Shown here piece by piece: positions 16,969 through 26,600 of a stretch of DNA of 64,000 bases. Location of the stretch: NCBI GenBank assembly GCA_049614485.1, contig JBMZDR010000009.1, positions 29,352-93,351 on the forward strand, in the 5' to 3' direction. Below the pieces are notes generated by a model. The model saw nothing but the letters and a program-made list of their open reading frames with translations, searched no databases and was not told the DNA's origin. Source of the DNA: GCA-2733415 sp049614485 (GTDB lineage Bacteria > Bacteroidota > Bacteroidia > Flavobacteriales > Flavobacteriaceae). The position numbers and the translations under genes are program-made. Each line of letters begins with the position of its first letter. Position 1 is the stretch's first letter.

Positions 16969-18771
16969 ATGGAAGATAAAGACTTATTAAGAGGTGGTCA
17001 ATTTTTAGTAAAGGAAACAAAATGTGAAGACGTTTTTACTCCTGAAGACTTCTCTGAAGAACAAACAATGATGAAAGAGGCGGTGATGGAATTTAATGAT
17101 CGTGAGATCATTCCTCATCGAAATCGTTTTGAAAACAAAGATTATGCATTAACTGAAGACGTGATGCGTAAAGCAGGTGAATTAGGGTTTTTAGGTGTTG
17201 CCGTTCCTGAAGCATACGGTGGTATGGGAATGGGATTTGTATCTACAATGCTAACTTGTGACTATATATCTAGTGGTACTGGATCTTTCAGTACTGCCTT
17301 TGGTGCACATACCGGAATTGGTACTATGCCAATTACATTATATGGTACTGAAGAACAGAAGTTAAAGTATGTACCAAAATTAGCTTCTGGTGAATGGTTT
17401 GGTTCATATTGTTTAACAGAGCCAGGCGCAGGTTCTGATGCTAATTCAGGGAAAACTACAGCCGTTTTATCAGAAGATGGAAAATCTTATAAAATTAACG
17501 GACAAAAAATGTGGATTTCAAATGCAGGGTTCTGTAATGTGATGATCGTTTTTGCTCGTATTGGAGAGGATAAAAATATTACGGGGTTTATTGTTGAATA
17601 TGACGCTGCAAATTCAAACGGAATCACTTTAGGTGAGGAAGAACACAAATTAGGAATTCGCGCATCATCTACACGTCAGGTCTTTTTTAACGACACTGTT
17701 GTTCCTGTAGATAACATGTTAGCTGGTCGTGGTGAAGGGTTTAAAATTGCAATGAACGCTTTAAATGTTGGACGTATCAAATTGGCTGCAGCTTGTTTAG
17801 ATTCTCAACGTAGAGTGACTACTGCTGCTATAAATTATGCAAATGAACGTAAGCAATTTAACACGCCTATCGCTGAGTTTGGAGCAATCAAATCTAAATT
17901 AGCAGAAATGGCAACAAATGCTTATGTTGGTGAATCTGCAAGTTATAGAGCTGCTAAAAACATAGAAGACAGAATTGCCTTACGTGAAGCTGCTGGAAAT
18001 TCTCACCAAGAAGCCGAACTAAAAGGTGTTGAAGAATATGCAATTGAATGTTCTATCTTAAAAGTTGCGGTTTCTGAAGATGTACAAGCTTGTGCTGATG
18101 AAGGAATTCAAGTTTTTGGAGGAATGGGATTCTCTGAAGAAACGCCTATGGAGGCTGCCTGGAGAGATGCACGTATTGCGCGTATCTACGAAGGAACTAA
18201 CGAAATTAACAGAATGCTATCTGTCGGTATGTTAGTTAAGAAAGCTATGAAAGGTCATGTAGATTTACTTAACCCTGCTATGGCAGTTGCTGATGAGTTA
18301 ACTGGTATTCCATCGTTTGAAACACCTGATTATTCTGAATTATTTTCTGAAGAAAAAGCAATTATCGCAAAATTAAAGAAAGTATTCTTAATGGTTGCTG
18401 GATCTGCAATTCAGAAATTCGGACCAGAATTAGAAAAGCACCAACAGCTATTGAATGCTGCTTCAAATATTTTAATTGAAGTTTACATGGCAGAATCTGC
18501 TATTTTAAGAACTGAGAAAAATGCTAAGCGTTTTGGTCAAGATTCACAAACTGAACAAATAGCTATGAGTCAGTTGTATTTATACAATGCTGTAGATATC
18601 ATTACTAAAAACGCAAAAGAAGGGATTGTTTCTTTCGCGGAAGGTGATGAACAACGCATGATGTTAATGGGACTTAAACGTTTCACTAAATATATGAATC
18701 AGCCAAATGTTGTTGCCTTAAGAAATAAGATTGCTGAAAAAGTTAGCGCAGAAAACAAATACTGTTTCTAA
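16969..18771 (+). CDS. fadE: Acyl-CoA dehydrogenase with C-terminal extension (FadE-type)
   Basis: A 600-residue FAD-dependent acyl-CoA dehydrogenase for the first oxidation step of beta-oxidation. The N-terminal helical domain, the beta-domain motif YCLTEPGAGSDANSGKT (FAD/substrate contact) and the C-terminal helical domain with catalytic Glu408 in YEGTNEI are all present. About 200 further residues extend beyond the usual 380-400 residue enzyme, as in VLCAD/Bacillus FadE-like proteins. It is the last gene of the marR-fadN-fadA-fadE operon and is followed by a strong terminator. The electron acceptor is probably ETF, encoded elsewhere. Confidence 0.94.
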   Translation: MEDKDLLRGGQFLVKETKCEDVFTPEDFSEEQTMMKEAVMEFNDREIIPHRNRFENKDYALTEDVMRKAGELGFLGVAVPEAYGGMGMGFVSTMLTCDYISSGTGSFSTAFGAHTGIGTMPITLYGTEEQKLKYVPKLASGEWFGSYCLTEPGAGSDANSGKTTAVLSEDGKSYKINGQKMWISNAGFCNVMIVFARIGEDKNITGFIVEYDAANSNGITLGEEEHKLGIRASSTRQVFFNDTVVPVDNMLAGRGEGFKIAMNALNVGRIKLAAACLDSQRRVTTAAINYANERKQFNTPIAEFGAIKSKLAEMATNAYVGESASYRAAKNIEDRIALREAAGNSHQEAELKGVEEYAIECSILKVAVSEDVQACADEGIQVFGGMGFSEETPMEAAWRDARIARIYEGTNEINRMLSVGMLVKKAMKGHVDLLNPAMAVADELTGIPSFETPDYSELFSEEKAIIAKLKKVFLMVAGSAIQKFGPELEKHQQLLNAASNILIEVYMAESAILRTEKNAKRFGQDSQTEQIAMSQLYLYNAVDIITKNAKEGIVSFAEGDEQRMMLMGLKRFTKYMNQPNVVALRNKIAEKVSAENKYCF

Positions 18772-18793
18772 GACTTAACTGAAGTATAGTTAT

Positions 18794-18830
18794 AAAGCTC
18801 ATCAACTGTTGTTGATGAGCTTTTATTTTT
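18794..18830 (+). terminator. Terminator of the fad operon
   Basis: AAAGCTCATCAAC and GTTGATGAGCTTT form a perfect 13-bp stem with a 4-base loop, followed by a T-rich tract. Confidence 0.9.
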
Positions 18831-18840
18831 AGTAACTTTG
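18812..18840 (+). promoter_or_regulatory. Candidate promoter of thioesterase-like gene
   Basis: TTG at 18812-18814 and TAACTTTG at 18833-18840 are separated by 18 bases and match the flavobacterial TTG-N17-23-TAnnTTTG pattern. The -33 element overlaps the right arm of the preceding terminator. Confidence 0.5.
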
Positions 18841-18901
18841 TTATATTCAGAAAACAACCTGTATCCCAAAAACTTTAATATAACAGTAAACACTATTAGT
18901 T

Positions 18902-19456
18902 ATGATTTATTATTGGATACAACTCGCTATTACCTTTATATCGTCTTATTATTTTTCTGAAAAAGTTCCCATTAATGCAACTATCACTACAAAACGTCGC
19001 GTATCAATTTTTGATTGCGAAGGATTAAGATACATGTCAAATACCAGGTACATCTCTTACATGGATTTCATTAGATTTGAACTAACATTTAAATCTAATT
19101 TATTTAGAGAAACTATAAAAAAAGGGGTCATTCCTATTTTAGCTTCTCAAAAAATAATTTATAAAAAACCATTAAAACTTTGGGATACATTCACTGTTAC
19201 ACTAATAAATGAAGGATGGGATAACAAATGGGTATATCATAGCCACATCTTTAAAAAAGGTAAAATAATTTACGCAATTGGGTATACAAAAGTAGCCTTT
19301 TGGCAGAAGAACAAAGTACAAAATATGCTAGACATTATACACAAATCAGGAATAACAAAAGAAGTAAACACACCATCACAACAGATTTTAAACATCTTTA
19401 ATAACGACACACACTTACTCAAATCAAAAACTGGTAGTCACTTGTATATTAGGTAA
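18902..19456 (+). CDS. Acyl-CoA thioesterase-like hotdog protein (THEM6-like)
   Basis: A 184-residue protein with a hydrophobic N-terminus (MIYYWIQLAITFISSYYF) that could be a membrane anchor. It is followed by a 4HBT/hotdog-type region: RRVSIFDCEGLRYMSNTRYISYMDFIRFEL resembles the substrate-entry helix of THEM6-like and 4-hydroxybenzoyl-CoA thioesterases, with Asp at the usual catalytic zone and the MSNTRYISYMD helix after it. Later strands (ASQKIIYKKPLKLWDTFTVT) fit the fold. Its place just after the fad operon is compatible with acyl-CoA hydrolysis, but it has its own promoter and the substrate is not known. Confidence 0.7.
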   Translation: MIYYWIQLAITFISSYYFSEKVPINATITTKRRVSIFDCEGLRYMSNTRYISYMDFIRFELTFKSNLFRETIKKGVIPILASQKIIYKKPLKLWDTFTVTLINEGWDNKWVYHSHIFKKGKIIYAIGYTKVAFWQKNKVQNMLDIIHKSGITKEVNTPSQQILNIFNNDTHLLKSKTGSHLYIR

Positions 19457-19687
19457 ATAATTCCTATCTTTATAAGACAAATGGGACGAATAAATTATCA
19501 AGAAATTGATATAAGAGTACGAAGAATAGATGTGTCCCATAAACTACGTACCTAATTAAAAAGACTTTTGAGTTAATTGAGATGTCATTTTGTTAAATCA
19601 TGTTTCAAAAAAAGTTAATTAGATTGCGATAGTTGGAAAGCCGTATCAAAGATTATTTAATTGATATGGCTTTCTGTTGTTATCCCC
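19457..19687. other. Intergenic stretch with a tiny ORF and a hairpin
   Basis: 231 bases without an established gene. A 24-codon ORF (19481-19555, MGRINYQEIDIRVRRIDVSH...) is bounded by ATGGGAC at its start and GTCCCAT near its end, an 8-bp inverted repeat. Further right is a hairpin terminator. I cannot assign the small ORF: it could be a relic of a longer gene, a real microprotein or chance. Confidence 0.4.
19637..19673. terminator. Hairpin terminator between convergent genes
   Basis: AAAGCCGTATCAA pairs with TTGATATGGCTTT (one G-U pair) across a 10-11 base loop, between the thioesterase-like gene and the convergent YchJ-like gene. The flanking T- and A-tracts are short. Confidence 0.65.
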
Positions 19688-20218
19688 TTAGGCTTCCCCT
19701 AAATAAACCCAATATTTATTTTCTTTAATAAATTTTGAATTTTCATGAATTACTGAAACTATTCCGTTTTCTTTAAAATACGCTTTAAACTCAACAGTTC
19801 CGTCACTATCATTATCTAATCCTTTAGATGAATTTAAAACCTCTAACCTTATCCATTTTACTGATTTTGTCCATTTTAAAATTTCTTCTTTTTCATTATT
19901 AGGGCAAGTGGTACTATGATGACTTTTCATTAAATAATCAATATCAGCCATAACATAAGCAGAATATCTCGAACGCATCAATTGTTCTGCAGTTACTAAC
20001 GTTTCAATAGCCATATGACCTTTATAACAACACTCTTCATATGTAATTTCACTTCCACATGGGCAAGGTTGCTCCAACTGGTTTTTCTTAGCCATAATTG
20101 CTTTTAAACGTTGTTTGTTTAAAGCCTTAGCATCTCTAACTTTTGCTTTTTTTTGGTTGAGTAATTTAGTATGTTTTGCTTTATTATTTCCGTTTTTTAT
20201 TTTTCCCTGCTTTCCCAT
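19688..20218 (-). CDS. YchJ-like SEC-C zinc-motif protein
   Basis: A 176-residue protein if started at the ATG at 20218 (MGKQGKIKNG); an in-frame ATG 10 codons upstream is possible. The first 60 residues are a very basic, lysine/asparagine-rich tail. The C-terminal 120 residues match the YchJ/UPF0225 family: the SEC-C zinc motif CPCGSEITYEECC, then MRSRYSAYVMADIDYLMKSHHS and the NTF2-like fold ending KYWVYLGEA. The zinc cysteines are intact. The cellular role of YchJ proteins is not established. The basic extension could bind nucleic acid, but this is only inference. Confidence 0.85.
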   Translation of the reverse strand: MGKQGKIKNGNNKAKHTKLLNQKKAKVRDAKALNKQRLKAIMAKKNQLEQPCPCGSEITYEECCYKGHMAIETLVTAEQLMRSRYSAYVMADIDYLMKSHHSTTCPNNEKEEILKWTKSVKWIRLEVLNSSKGLDNDSDGTVEFKAYFKENGIVSVIHENSKFIKENKYWVYLGEA

Positions 20219-20305
20219 AATATGAATACTAAAGTTTCCCAAAATCAAATCTGAGTCAAAATTAACATTTTTTCAAATAGTGAAAGCTTCCATTATGAAT
20301 TAAAG

Positions 20306-20313
20306 TACCTTTG
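20306..20313 (+). promoter_or_regulatory. -7 box TACCTTTG abutting the helicase start codon
   Basis: An exact TAnnTTTG match that ends 4 bases before the ATG at 20318. With the usual spacing the transcript would begin at or next to the start codon, giving a leaderless mRNA. No clear -33 TTG was found. Confidence 0.5.
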
Positions 20314-20317
20314 CGTT

Positions 20318-21643
20318 ATGGATGATATTATAAAAAACCAAAAGGAAATACTTCAAAAGCTAAGGATCGAAAAACTAAATCCTATGCAGGAAGAAGCAAA
20401 GCTCGCTATCACATCACATACTGATGTTGTTATCTTGTCTCCTACTGGCTCAGGAAAAACATTGTCTTTTTTACTCCCTTTAATCAGTGAATTAGACAAA
20501 AATTGTGTTGACGTTCAGGCAATTATTATAACACCTTCAAGAGAACTTGCTATACAAATTGAGCAAGTCACTAAAGATATAGGTAGTGGTTACAAAACCA
20601 ATGTCGTGTATGGTGGAAGGCCTTTTTCTAAAGATAAAATTGACTTAAAACATACCCCTGCAATTTTAATTGGTACTCCAGGTAGAATTGCTGATCACCT
20701 TAGAAGGAAAACGTTTTCTACAAAACATATCACTACCATAATTTTAGATGAGTTTGATAAATCATTAGAAATTGGGTTTGAATCTGAAATGAGAGAAATT
20801 ATTGAAGGTTTACCTAAAATAGAAAAACGCATATTAACCTCAGCAACTCAAGAAGTAGCCATTCCTAGATTTGTAGGAATCACCAACCCTATTACAATTG
20901 ATTATTTAGATGATGGTGTCGCAAAGCTTGACATACAAACCATATTATCATCTTCAAAAGATAAACTTGAGGCGTTAGTCACTTTATTAAATCATTTAGG
21001 AGATCAGCCCGGTATTATTTTTTGCAATTATAAAGATACCATTCAACGTGTCAGCGATTTTTTAAATGATCACAATATTGACCATGGCTGCTTTTATGGA
21101 GGTTTAGAGCAAAAAGATAGAGAACGCGCATTAATCAAATTTCGTAACGGCACACATCAGCTATTATTAGCTACAGATCTTGCAGCAAGAGGAATTGACG
21201 TACCAGAAATAAAATTCATCATTCACTATCATTTGCCATTAAAAGCACAAGAATTTACACATAGAAACGGTAGAACCGCTCGTATGAATAGTGAAGGAAC
21301 AGCTTATGTGTTGCAGTGGGAAAAAGAAGATACTCCTGATTTTATAGAAGCGTTAAATACTGACAGTTTTTTAGTTGATGAGTTAGTACAATATAACAAA
21401 CCAACAGTTGATAAATGGTCTACTGTATTCGTTTCTGGAGGTAGAAAAGATAAAATTTCTAAAGGTGATATAGCAGGTTTATTCTGTAAGCAGGGGAAAC
21501 TCACACGAGAGGAATTAGGAATGATTGAAATAAAACCCGACTGTGCCTTTGTTGCTGTAAAAGCTTCAAGAACAAAACAATTAATTCGCTTAGCAAACAA
21601 TAGTCGTTTAAAAAAGAAAAAAGTTAGACTAAGTATTATTTAA
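20318..21643 (+). CDS. DEAD-box-type RNA helicase, DbpA-like, with DEFD motif II
   Basis: A 441-residue ATP-dependent RNA helicase. Motif I is SPTGSGKT (residues 41-48), Ia TPSREL, motif II DEFD (144-147, in place of DEAD), motif III SAT in LTSATQE, and the second RecA domain has IIFCNYKD and HRNGRTAR (motif VI). The last ~75 residues (STVFVSGGRKDKISKGDIAG... ending KKVRLSII) resemble the RNA-binding domain of DbpA, which directs that helicase to 23S rRNA. A ribosome-assembly role is therefore likely. The usual N-terminal F and Q-motif are short here: the protein starts only about 20 residues before the Q-motif-like NPMQEEA. Confidence 0.9.
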   Translation: MDDIIKNQKEILQKLRIEKLNPMQEEAKLAITSHTDVVILSPTGSGKTLSFLLPLISELDKNCVDVQAIIITPSRELAIQIEQVTKDIGSGYKTNVVYGGRPFSKDKIDLKHTPAILIGTPGRIADHLRRKTFSTKHITTIILDEFDKSLEIGFESEMREIIEGLPKIEKRILTSATQEVAIPRFVGITNPITIDYLDDGVAKLDIQTILSSSKDKLEALVTLLNHLGDQPGIIFCNYKDTIQRVSDFLNDHNIDHGCFYGGLEQKDRERALIKFRNGTHQLLLATDLAARGIDVPEIKFIIHYHLPLKAQEFTHRNGRTARMNSEGTAYVLQWEKEDTPDFIEALNTDSFLVDELVQYNKPTVDKWSTVFVSGGRKDKISKGDIAGLFCKQGKLTREELGMIEIKPDCAFVAVKASRTKQLIRLANNSRLKKKKVRLSII

Positions 21644-21681
21644 TAAAAATAACTACTTTACAACAGTAATACTTAATTGTA

Positions 21682-21960
21682 ATGACAAAACAAGAAGTCA
21701 CAGATTTAATTGAAAGGAACAAAAATAGCTTGTTAAAAGAGGTTAAAGAAAGTAAGGAGTTGCTTTTTCTAATAAAAGAATCTGCAACTCGTAAATTAAC
21801 TGATGATGAAAAAAGTAAAGTAAAAGAGCAGTTACTTGATATTTGCAAAAGTATTCCTGCTTTTACAGTATTTATGCTTCCTGGTGGCGCATTACTTTTG
21901 CCTCTTCTTATTAAAATGATTCCGAATATACTACCTAGCGCCTTTAGGGAGAAGGTTTAA
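21682..21960 (+). CDS. Small LETM1-like protein
   Basis: A 92-residue protein resembling the core of the LETM1 ribosome-binding-like domain. After a helical, charged N-terminus come RKLTDDEKSKVKEQLLDICKSIPAF and VFMLPGGALLLPLLIKMIPNILPSAF, the pattern of LETM1 (K.P.....PGG..LLP...K..P..LPS.F). The hydrophobic stretch could insert in or lie on the membrane. In mitochondria LETM1 is linked to cation/proton exchange and ribosome association. The function of short bacterial forms is unknown. It lies 38 bases after the DbpA-like helicase on the same strand, so co-transcription is plausible. Confidence 0.75.
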   Translation: MTKQEVTDLIERNKNSLLKEVKESKELLFLIKESATRKLTDDEKSKVKEQLLDICKSIPAFTVFMLPGGALLLPLLIKMIPNILPSAFREKV

Positions 21961-21963
21961 TTA

Positions 21964-23697
21964 TTAAAAATCGAATTTATACGTTAATCCTCCTAAAACT
22001 TGTAATTTCTGAACAGGATAGGTTTGCCACTTTTGATATCCTTGACTAGCAATGTTATTAGCGTTTAAAAACGCCGTAAACCTATTAGTTATTTGGTAAC
22101 CAATATGTGCATTTGCATCAAAATATCCGTCTAGTGTTACCGTTTCTGGAGTGATCAAGATAGTAGATGTTCGTAATTCATCTTTACGTTCACCAACATA
22201 AAATAAATTTATACCTCCATACAATTTATCTGTAAATTTAAAATCTCCAAATACAGATGCTGTAAATTCAGGTAAGTTTAAAACCGAATCAATGTTATCT
22301 GTACTATAGTTTGAATACGTTGCACTAACTCCTAAAAAATAGTTTTTAGACACTTGCGTACTAACTTTACCTGAAAATTGTAATGTATTAACATCATCAT
22401 ACACAACACCAAACGTATTGGCTTTATCAAAGTTTTCTGTCACTAAATCTACATCATTGACAGGGTTCATTGTAAACATTGCTTTATTTTGTTCATTTAA
22501 ATACCCTCCTTTTACACTATAAGTCATCTTACTTGATAACTTTCCTTTAAACCCTAAATAAATATCAAACTGATTATGAGTAGGTGCTATGCCCAATAGT
22601 GGTGCTACATATTTATTTTCTTGTGAAAACTGCTCATAAGAATTTTGATACAAACCTCCCTCTACCCCACCAAAAGCAATAACGGTATCCTCAATTATGT
22701 TATATGATGCTGATATCTTGGGGTACATATAAAGTTCTGTGTCACCATGTTCATTATCTAAACTCACCATAGCTTCAACACCCAAATTTACAACCAAATT
22801 ATCTTGTAAATATTGATAACTTGGATGCACCCCAGCGTTTAAAAATGAATATTTAACCCCTGGCGTTATAGCATCAAATTCTCCTCCAACATAATCTAAA
22901 GTCGTATTTAAGTTAATTAGATAATCAACTATTTCAAATTCAAACTTTGGAGTGATTAAAATTCTATTTTCTGAAGCATCGTAGGTATCCCAAAATCGTC
23001 TGTACTTTACTTGTCCGCCTTTAAAAAGTGACTTTTCAATTTCTATATTTCCTTCTATCCCAGCTGTGAAATAAGTATGTGATGCATCTATATTTGTGCG
23101 CTGTAGATCTGTTAATTCATAAGATGTGCCATACCAATTGTATTGTTGGTGCTTAAACACACCTTCTATTTGATATGATAACTCATGTTCTCTTTTAGAA
23201 TATATTAAATTTAAACCGGTATCATAAAACTTATCATCTAACTGCACGTCTTTAATTTCACCCTGAGATGAATGATGGTTTAACCCTACGGTGAAATTAT
23301 CCGATCTATTCAAAGGTATTGTTGCATAAAACTCTGCTAGAACATTTAAATAATTACCTACAGCTAAAGAGGCAAAGTTATTATAAAGTTTTTTAGGTGC
23401 TTGCTTATCAACAGCAGCTGCTTTTCCTTTTGATGGTGTAAATGTAGATGCAACAGGAACAGAAAATATGTTATAATTCACCTTTTTTTTCTCTAACTCT
23501 ACATCATCATCTGTTTCAGGAACTTCTTTTAATTTAAAAGCGTCTGAAATTGTTGGTGTGTATGGTTTTACAACATTGATTACTTCTGTACCAATATTCT
23601 CATCTTCCTGAGCAAAAGTTACTTGTAATGGCAACAATACACCTAAAAGATATAAACTTAACTTTATCATTGTTTGATGTGTGTTGGTTTCTTTCAT
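21964..23697 (-). CDS. Outer-membrane beta-barrel, TonB-receptor-like, lacking plug
   Basis: A 577-residue predicted outer-membrane barrel. The ATG at 23697 lies 1 base after the stop of the upstream TPR gene; an internal ATG at 23670 would give a cleaner signal peptide (MIKLSLYLLGVLLPLQVTFAQ). The mature N-terminus VVKPYTPTISDAFKLKEVP is periplasmic, and the rest shows alternating beta-strands with aromatic girdles, ending in LGGLTYKFDF with a terminal Phe. It resembles the barrel part of TonB-dependent receptors, but no plug domain is seen and the length is well below the usual 750-1000. It is translated with the TPR protein, so the pair probably forms a cell-envelope complex of unknown purpose. 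Confidence 0.8.
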   Translation of the reverse strand: MKETNTHQTMIKLSLYLLGVLLPLQVTFAQEDENIGTEVINVVKPYTPTISDAFKLKEVPETDDDVELEKKKVNYNIFSVPVASTFTPSKGKAAAVDKQAPKKLYNNFASLAVGNYLNVLAEFYATIPLNRSDNFTVGLNHHSSQGEIKDVQLDDKFYDTGLNLIYSKREHELSYQIEGVFKHQQYNWYGTSYELTDLQRTNIDASHTYFTAGIEGNIEIEKSLFKGGQVKYRRFWDTYDASENRILITPKFEFEIVDYLINLNTTLDYVGGEFDAITPGVKYSFLNAGVHPSYQYLQDNLVVNLGVEAMVSLDNEHGDTELYMYPKISASYNIIEDTVIAFGGVEGGLYQNSYEQFSQENKYVAPLLGIAPTHNQFDIYLGFKGKLSSKMTYSVKGGYLNEQNKAMFTMNPVNDVDLVTENFDKANTFGVVYDDVNTLQFSGKVSTQVSKNYFLGVSATYSNYSTDNIDSVLNLPEFTASVFGDFKFTDKLYGGINLFYVGERKDELRTSTILITPETVTLDGYFDANAHIGYQITNRFTAFLNANNIASQGYQKWQTYPVQKLQVLGGLTYKFDF

Positions 23698-23698
23698 A

Positions 23699-26600
23699 TT
23701 ACTTACCATCTTGAATATCATTGTCCGCTGGGGTTATATTAATTGATGAATTACGTTTTGCTTCTTCTTCTTTTATTCGTTGCAATTCGGCACTTGCATT
23801 TGCAACAACATCTTCATAAACTGAAAAATTCTCTATGACTTTTTCTAAAATATAGGTGGCCTGATAAGAGTCTTCTAGTTCATAAAAATTTTTAGCCATC
23901 AAAACCAATCCTTTAGCTGCATAATATTTATGTCCTGAATAATTTTTAGTTAGCTCTTGAATCTTCTTATTTGACAATTCATAATCCGAAGCTGCATTAG
24001 AAAAATAAGCGTCGTAAAATAAAGCCTCTGCAGCTAAAGGTCCTTTTGCAATTTTCTGAACCTCAGCATAGGCTATTCTAGCTTGTTTGTCATGTCCTGT
24101 TTTAATTGCCGATCTTGCTATAATAACTTGAGCGTCACTTTTTATAGCGTCTTCTGTTTTGGGGTTTTGCAGTATTTTTTCTGCATAAACAACAGCTTCC
24201 GCGTATTGTTTTATTTGGAAGTTTGCCTTCATTAAGTTGGATTGCGCAAATAAAATATTCTGTGGAAAATCTGCTTCAACTTCTAAGCGTCTTAAAATTG
24301 GTCTAACAGTTTCCCAATTTGATTGTTCTAAGTATACTTCTGACAATCTCACTAAAGCCTGCTCAGTAAACTCGTTACGTTCTTTTTCAATGACATACTG
24401 GTAATGGGAAACCGTTTGTAGTTTTTCATTATTTTTAAAATACAATTGTCCTAAATAAAAATGAGCTTGAGTAGCGTGAAGTCCACTTGAAAATTGCGCT
24501 AAATACCCGTTAAAACCTGTAATAGCCTTATTTACATTATTTTGTAAGTACTGTTTTTCAGCTGCTTCATATGTTGCATGATCTAGGTCAGCGTCAGTCA
24601 CATCAACAAAATCTAATGTTCGCACCCACGACACATACTCATCTACTCTATCCAAATCTACATAAATTAACCTGGCTGTGGCAACTGCTTGATTTGCTTC
24701 TTCTGAGTTTGGATATCCAGAAGCTACCTGTTTAAACTTATTTAATGCTTGTTCATTAGAATCATTATTATAATGAACGAGGCCTTGCTTTAACATCGAT
24801 TTTGAAACATATGAACTCTTTGGATAATCATAATTTAATGCATCATAAGTTTTTAACGCTGCCTCTGTATTATTTACCAAAACATAGGTGTCACCTAGCT
24901 CATATAACGCATCATCTCTGTATTGTGACGATGGAAAATCATTTAAAAACAATTTCAAATCATCTATTTTTTCTTGTGACTTCCCAACAAATCCATAAGA
25001 AATCGCTTTTTGAAAATGGGCATAGTCAGCATCTATACCGTTCATTCTTTTAGCCTCATTGTAAACCTCCATAGCTTTCCAATAATCCATAGTTACAAAA
25101 TAACTATCTCCTAAACGTAAATAAGCATCATTTAACCGTAACCGATCATGTTGTTTCGCTTCAATAAATGCTTTAAAATGTGTAATTGCTTGAATGTATT
25201 CTTTTTGTTTAAAATAGGCATATCCAAGTTGATAGTTCAGGTTTTTAGCTTCTGAAAATACTGATAGACTATCTTGCGTTTCAAATTGCTTATAACCAAT
25301 TACAGCTTCACTATAGTTTCCTAATAAATAGGCGCATTCGGCTTTCCAATATTGTGCTCTTGCCGTAAACTTAGGCGTTCTAGGCTCATTAATAGCTTTG
25401 TTAAATAATTCTGAGGCGTTCAAAAACATCCCATCGTTAAACAACTCAATAGCTCTATAGAATGCTACTTTTTGATAAGCTATTTTATAATTAATGCCAT
25501 TTTTTTTCTCTAACAAAACTAACGCCTCATTATAATTTTTTGAAGTAATGTATGAATCTATCAACAACTCTTCAATGTTTTCTTTTTCTGAAGAGTTTGG
25601 ATACTTATTCATAAACGCTGTCAATACTTCGGGTACAGACTGGTATGAATTTCCAATTTCATAACTCAATTTCGCATAATTTAAAAAGGCATCTTCTTGT
25701 ATTCCTAAATCAAATTCCATTTCTGAAGCATTTTTAAATGCATTTAACGCCTCAGGCTTTTTATCTGTTTTTAAATAGCATTGCGCTAAATGATAGTAAG
25801 CGTTTTGAGCTACAAAATTTTCACCATCAATTATTTTATTGAATTCAGAAATTGCAGCCTCAAATTCATTTCTTTTATAGAATACATACCCTAATTGGTA
25901 ATGATCTGTATTGGACCATTTTCCTTTTACGCCTTTATATTCTTTCAAATATGACAGAGCTTTATCATAGTTTTTTAAATTAAAAAAACTCTCTCCAATT
26001 ATTTTATTTAACTGAGAACGCTCATCATCATCTTGTGCTAAAGGCAATCTTTGGCTTGCTAAATCAATTGCTTTTTCAAAATCACCTAATTTAAAATTCA
26101 TATCAGCCTGAAAATAAGCCATCTTCTCTTGGTATTTTTCTTGATCTTTTACTTGATCAAAATAAGTAGATGCTTCTTTATAGTCATCACCTTGATAAGC
26201 TAAAAACCCTAAATAATATTTTGCTTGAGAACCGTAAGTAGGAGAATTTTCTATTTTATTAAAATATTTTTTTGATTGCTTCTTTTGATTTGAATGAAAC
26301 AGCGCGTAGCCTTTTCTAAAATAATAATCTTCTTTCTCTTTTTTACTTAAATTATTACCTTCTACTTTTTCATACCATTTTAAGGCATATGCATATTTGC
26401 TATTCCTAAAATAATAATCTCCAACATCATTAAAAGCCATATTTCTTTTGATACTTGTCGGGTAGTTTGCAACAAAATTTTCCATTAAGCCATCAGCGTT
26501 TTGCTGGTTTAACCTGATTGCACAATTCGCTATATAATAAGCACACTCGCCTTTTATTTGCTCATCTTTTGCGTCATTTTTCAGTGTTTGAAACAGCGCC

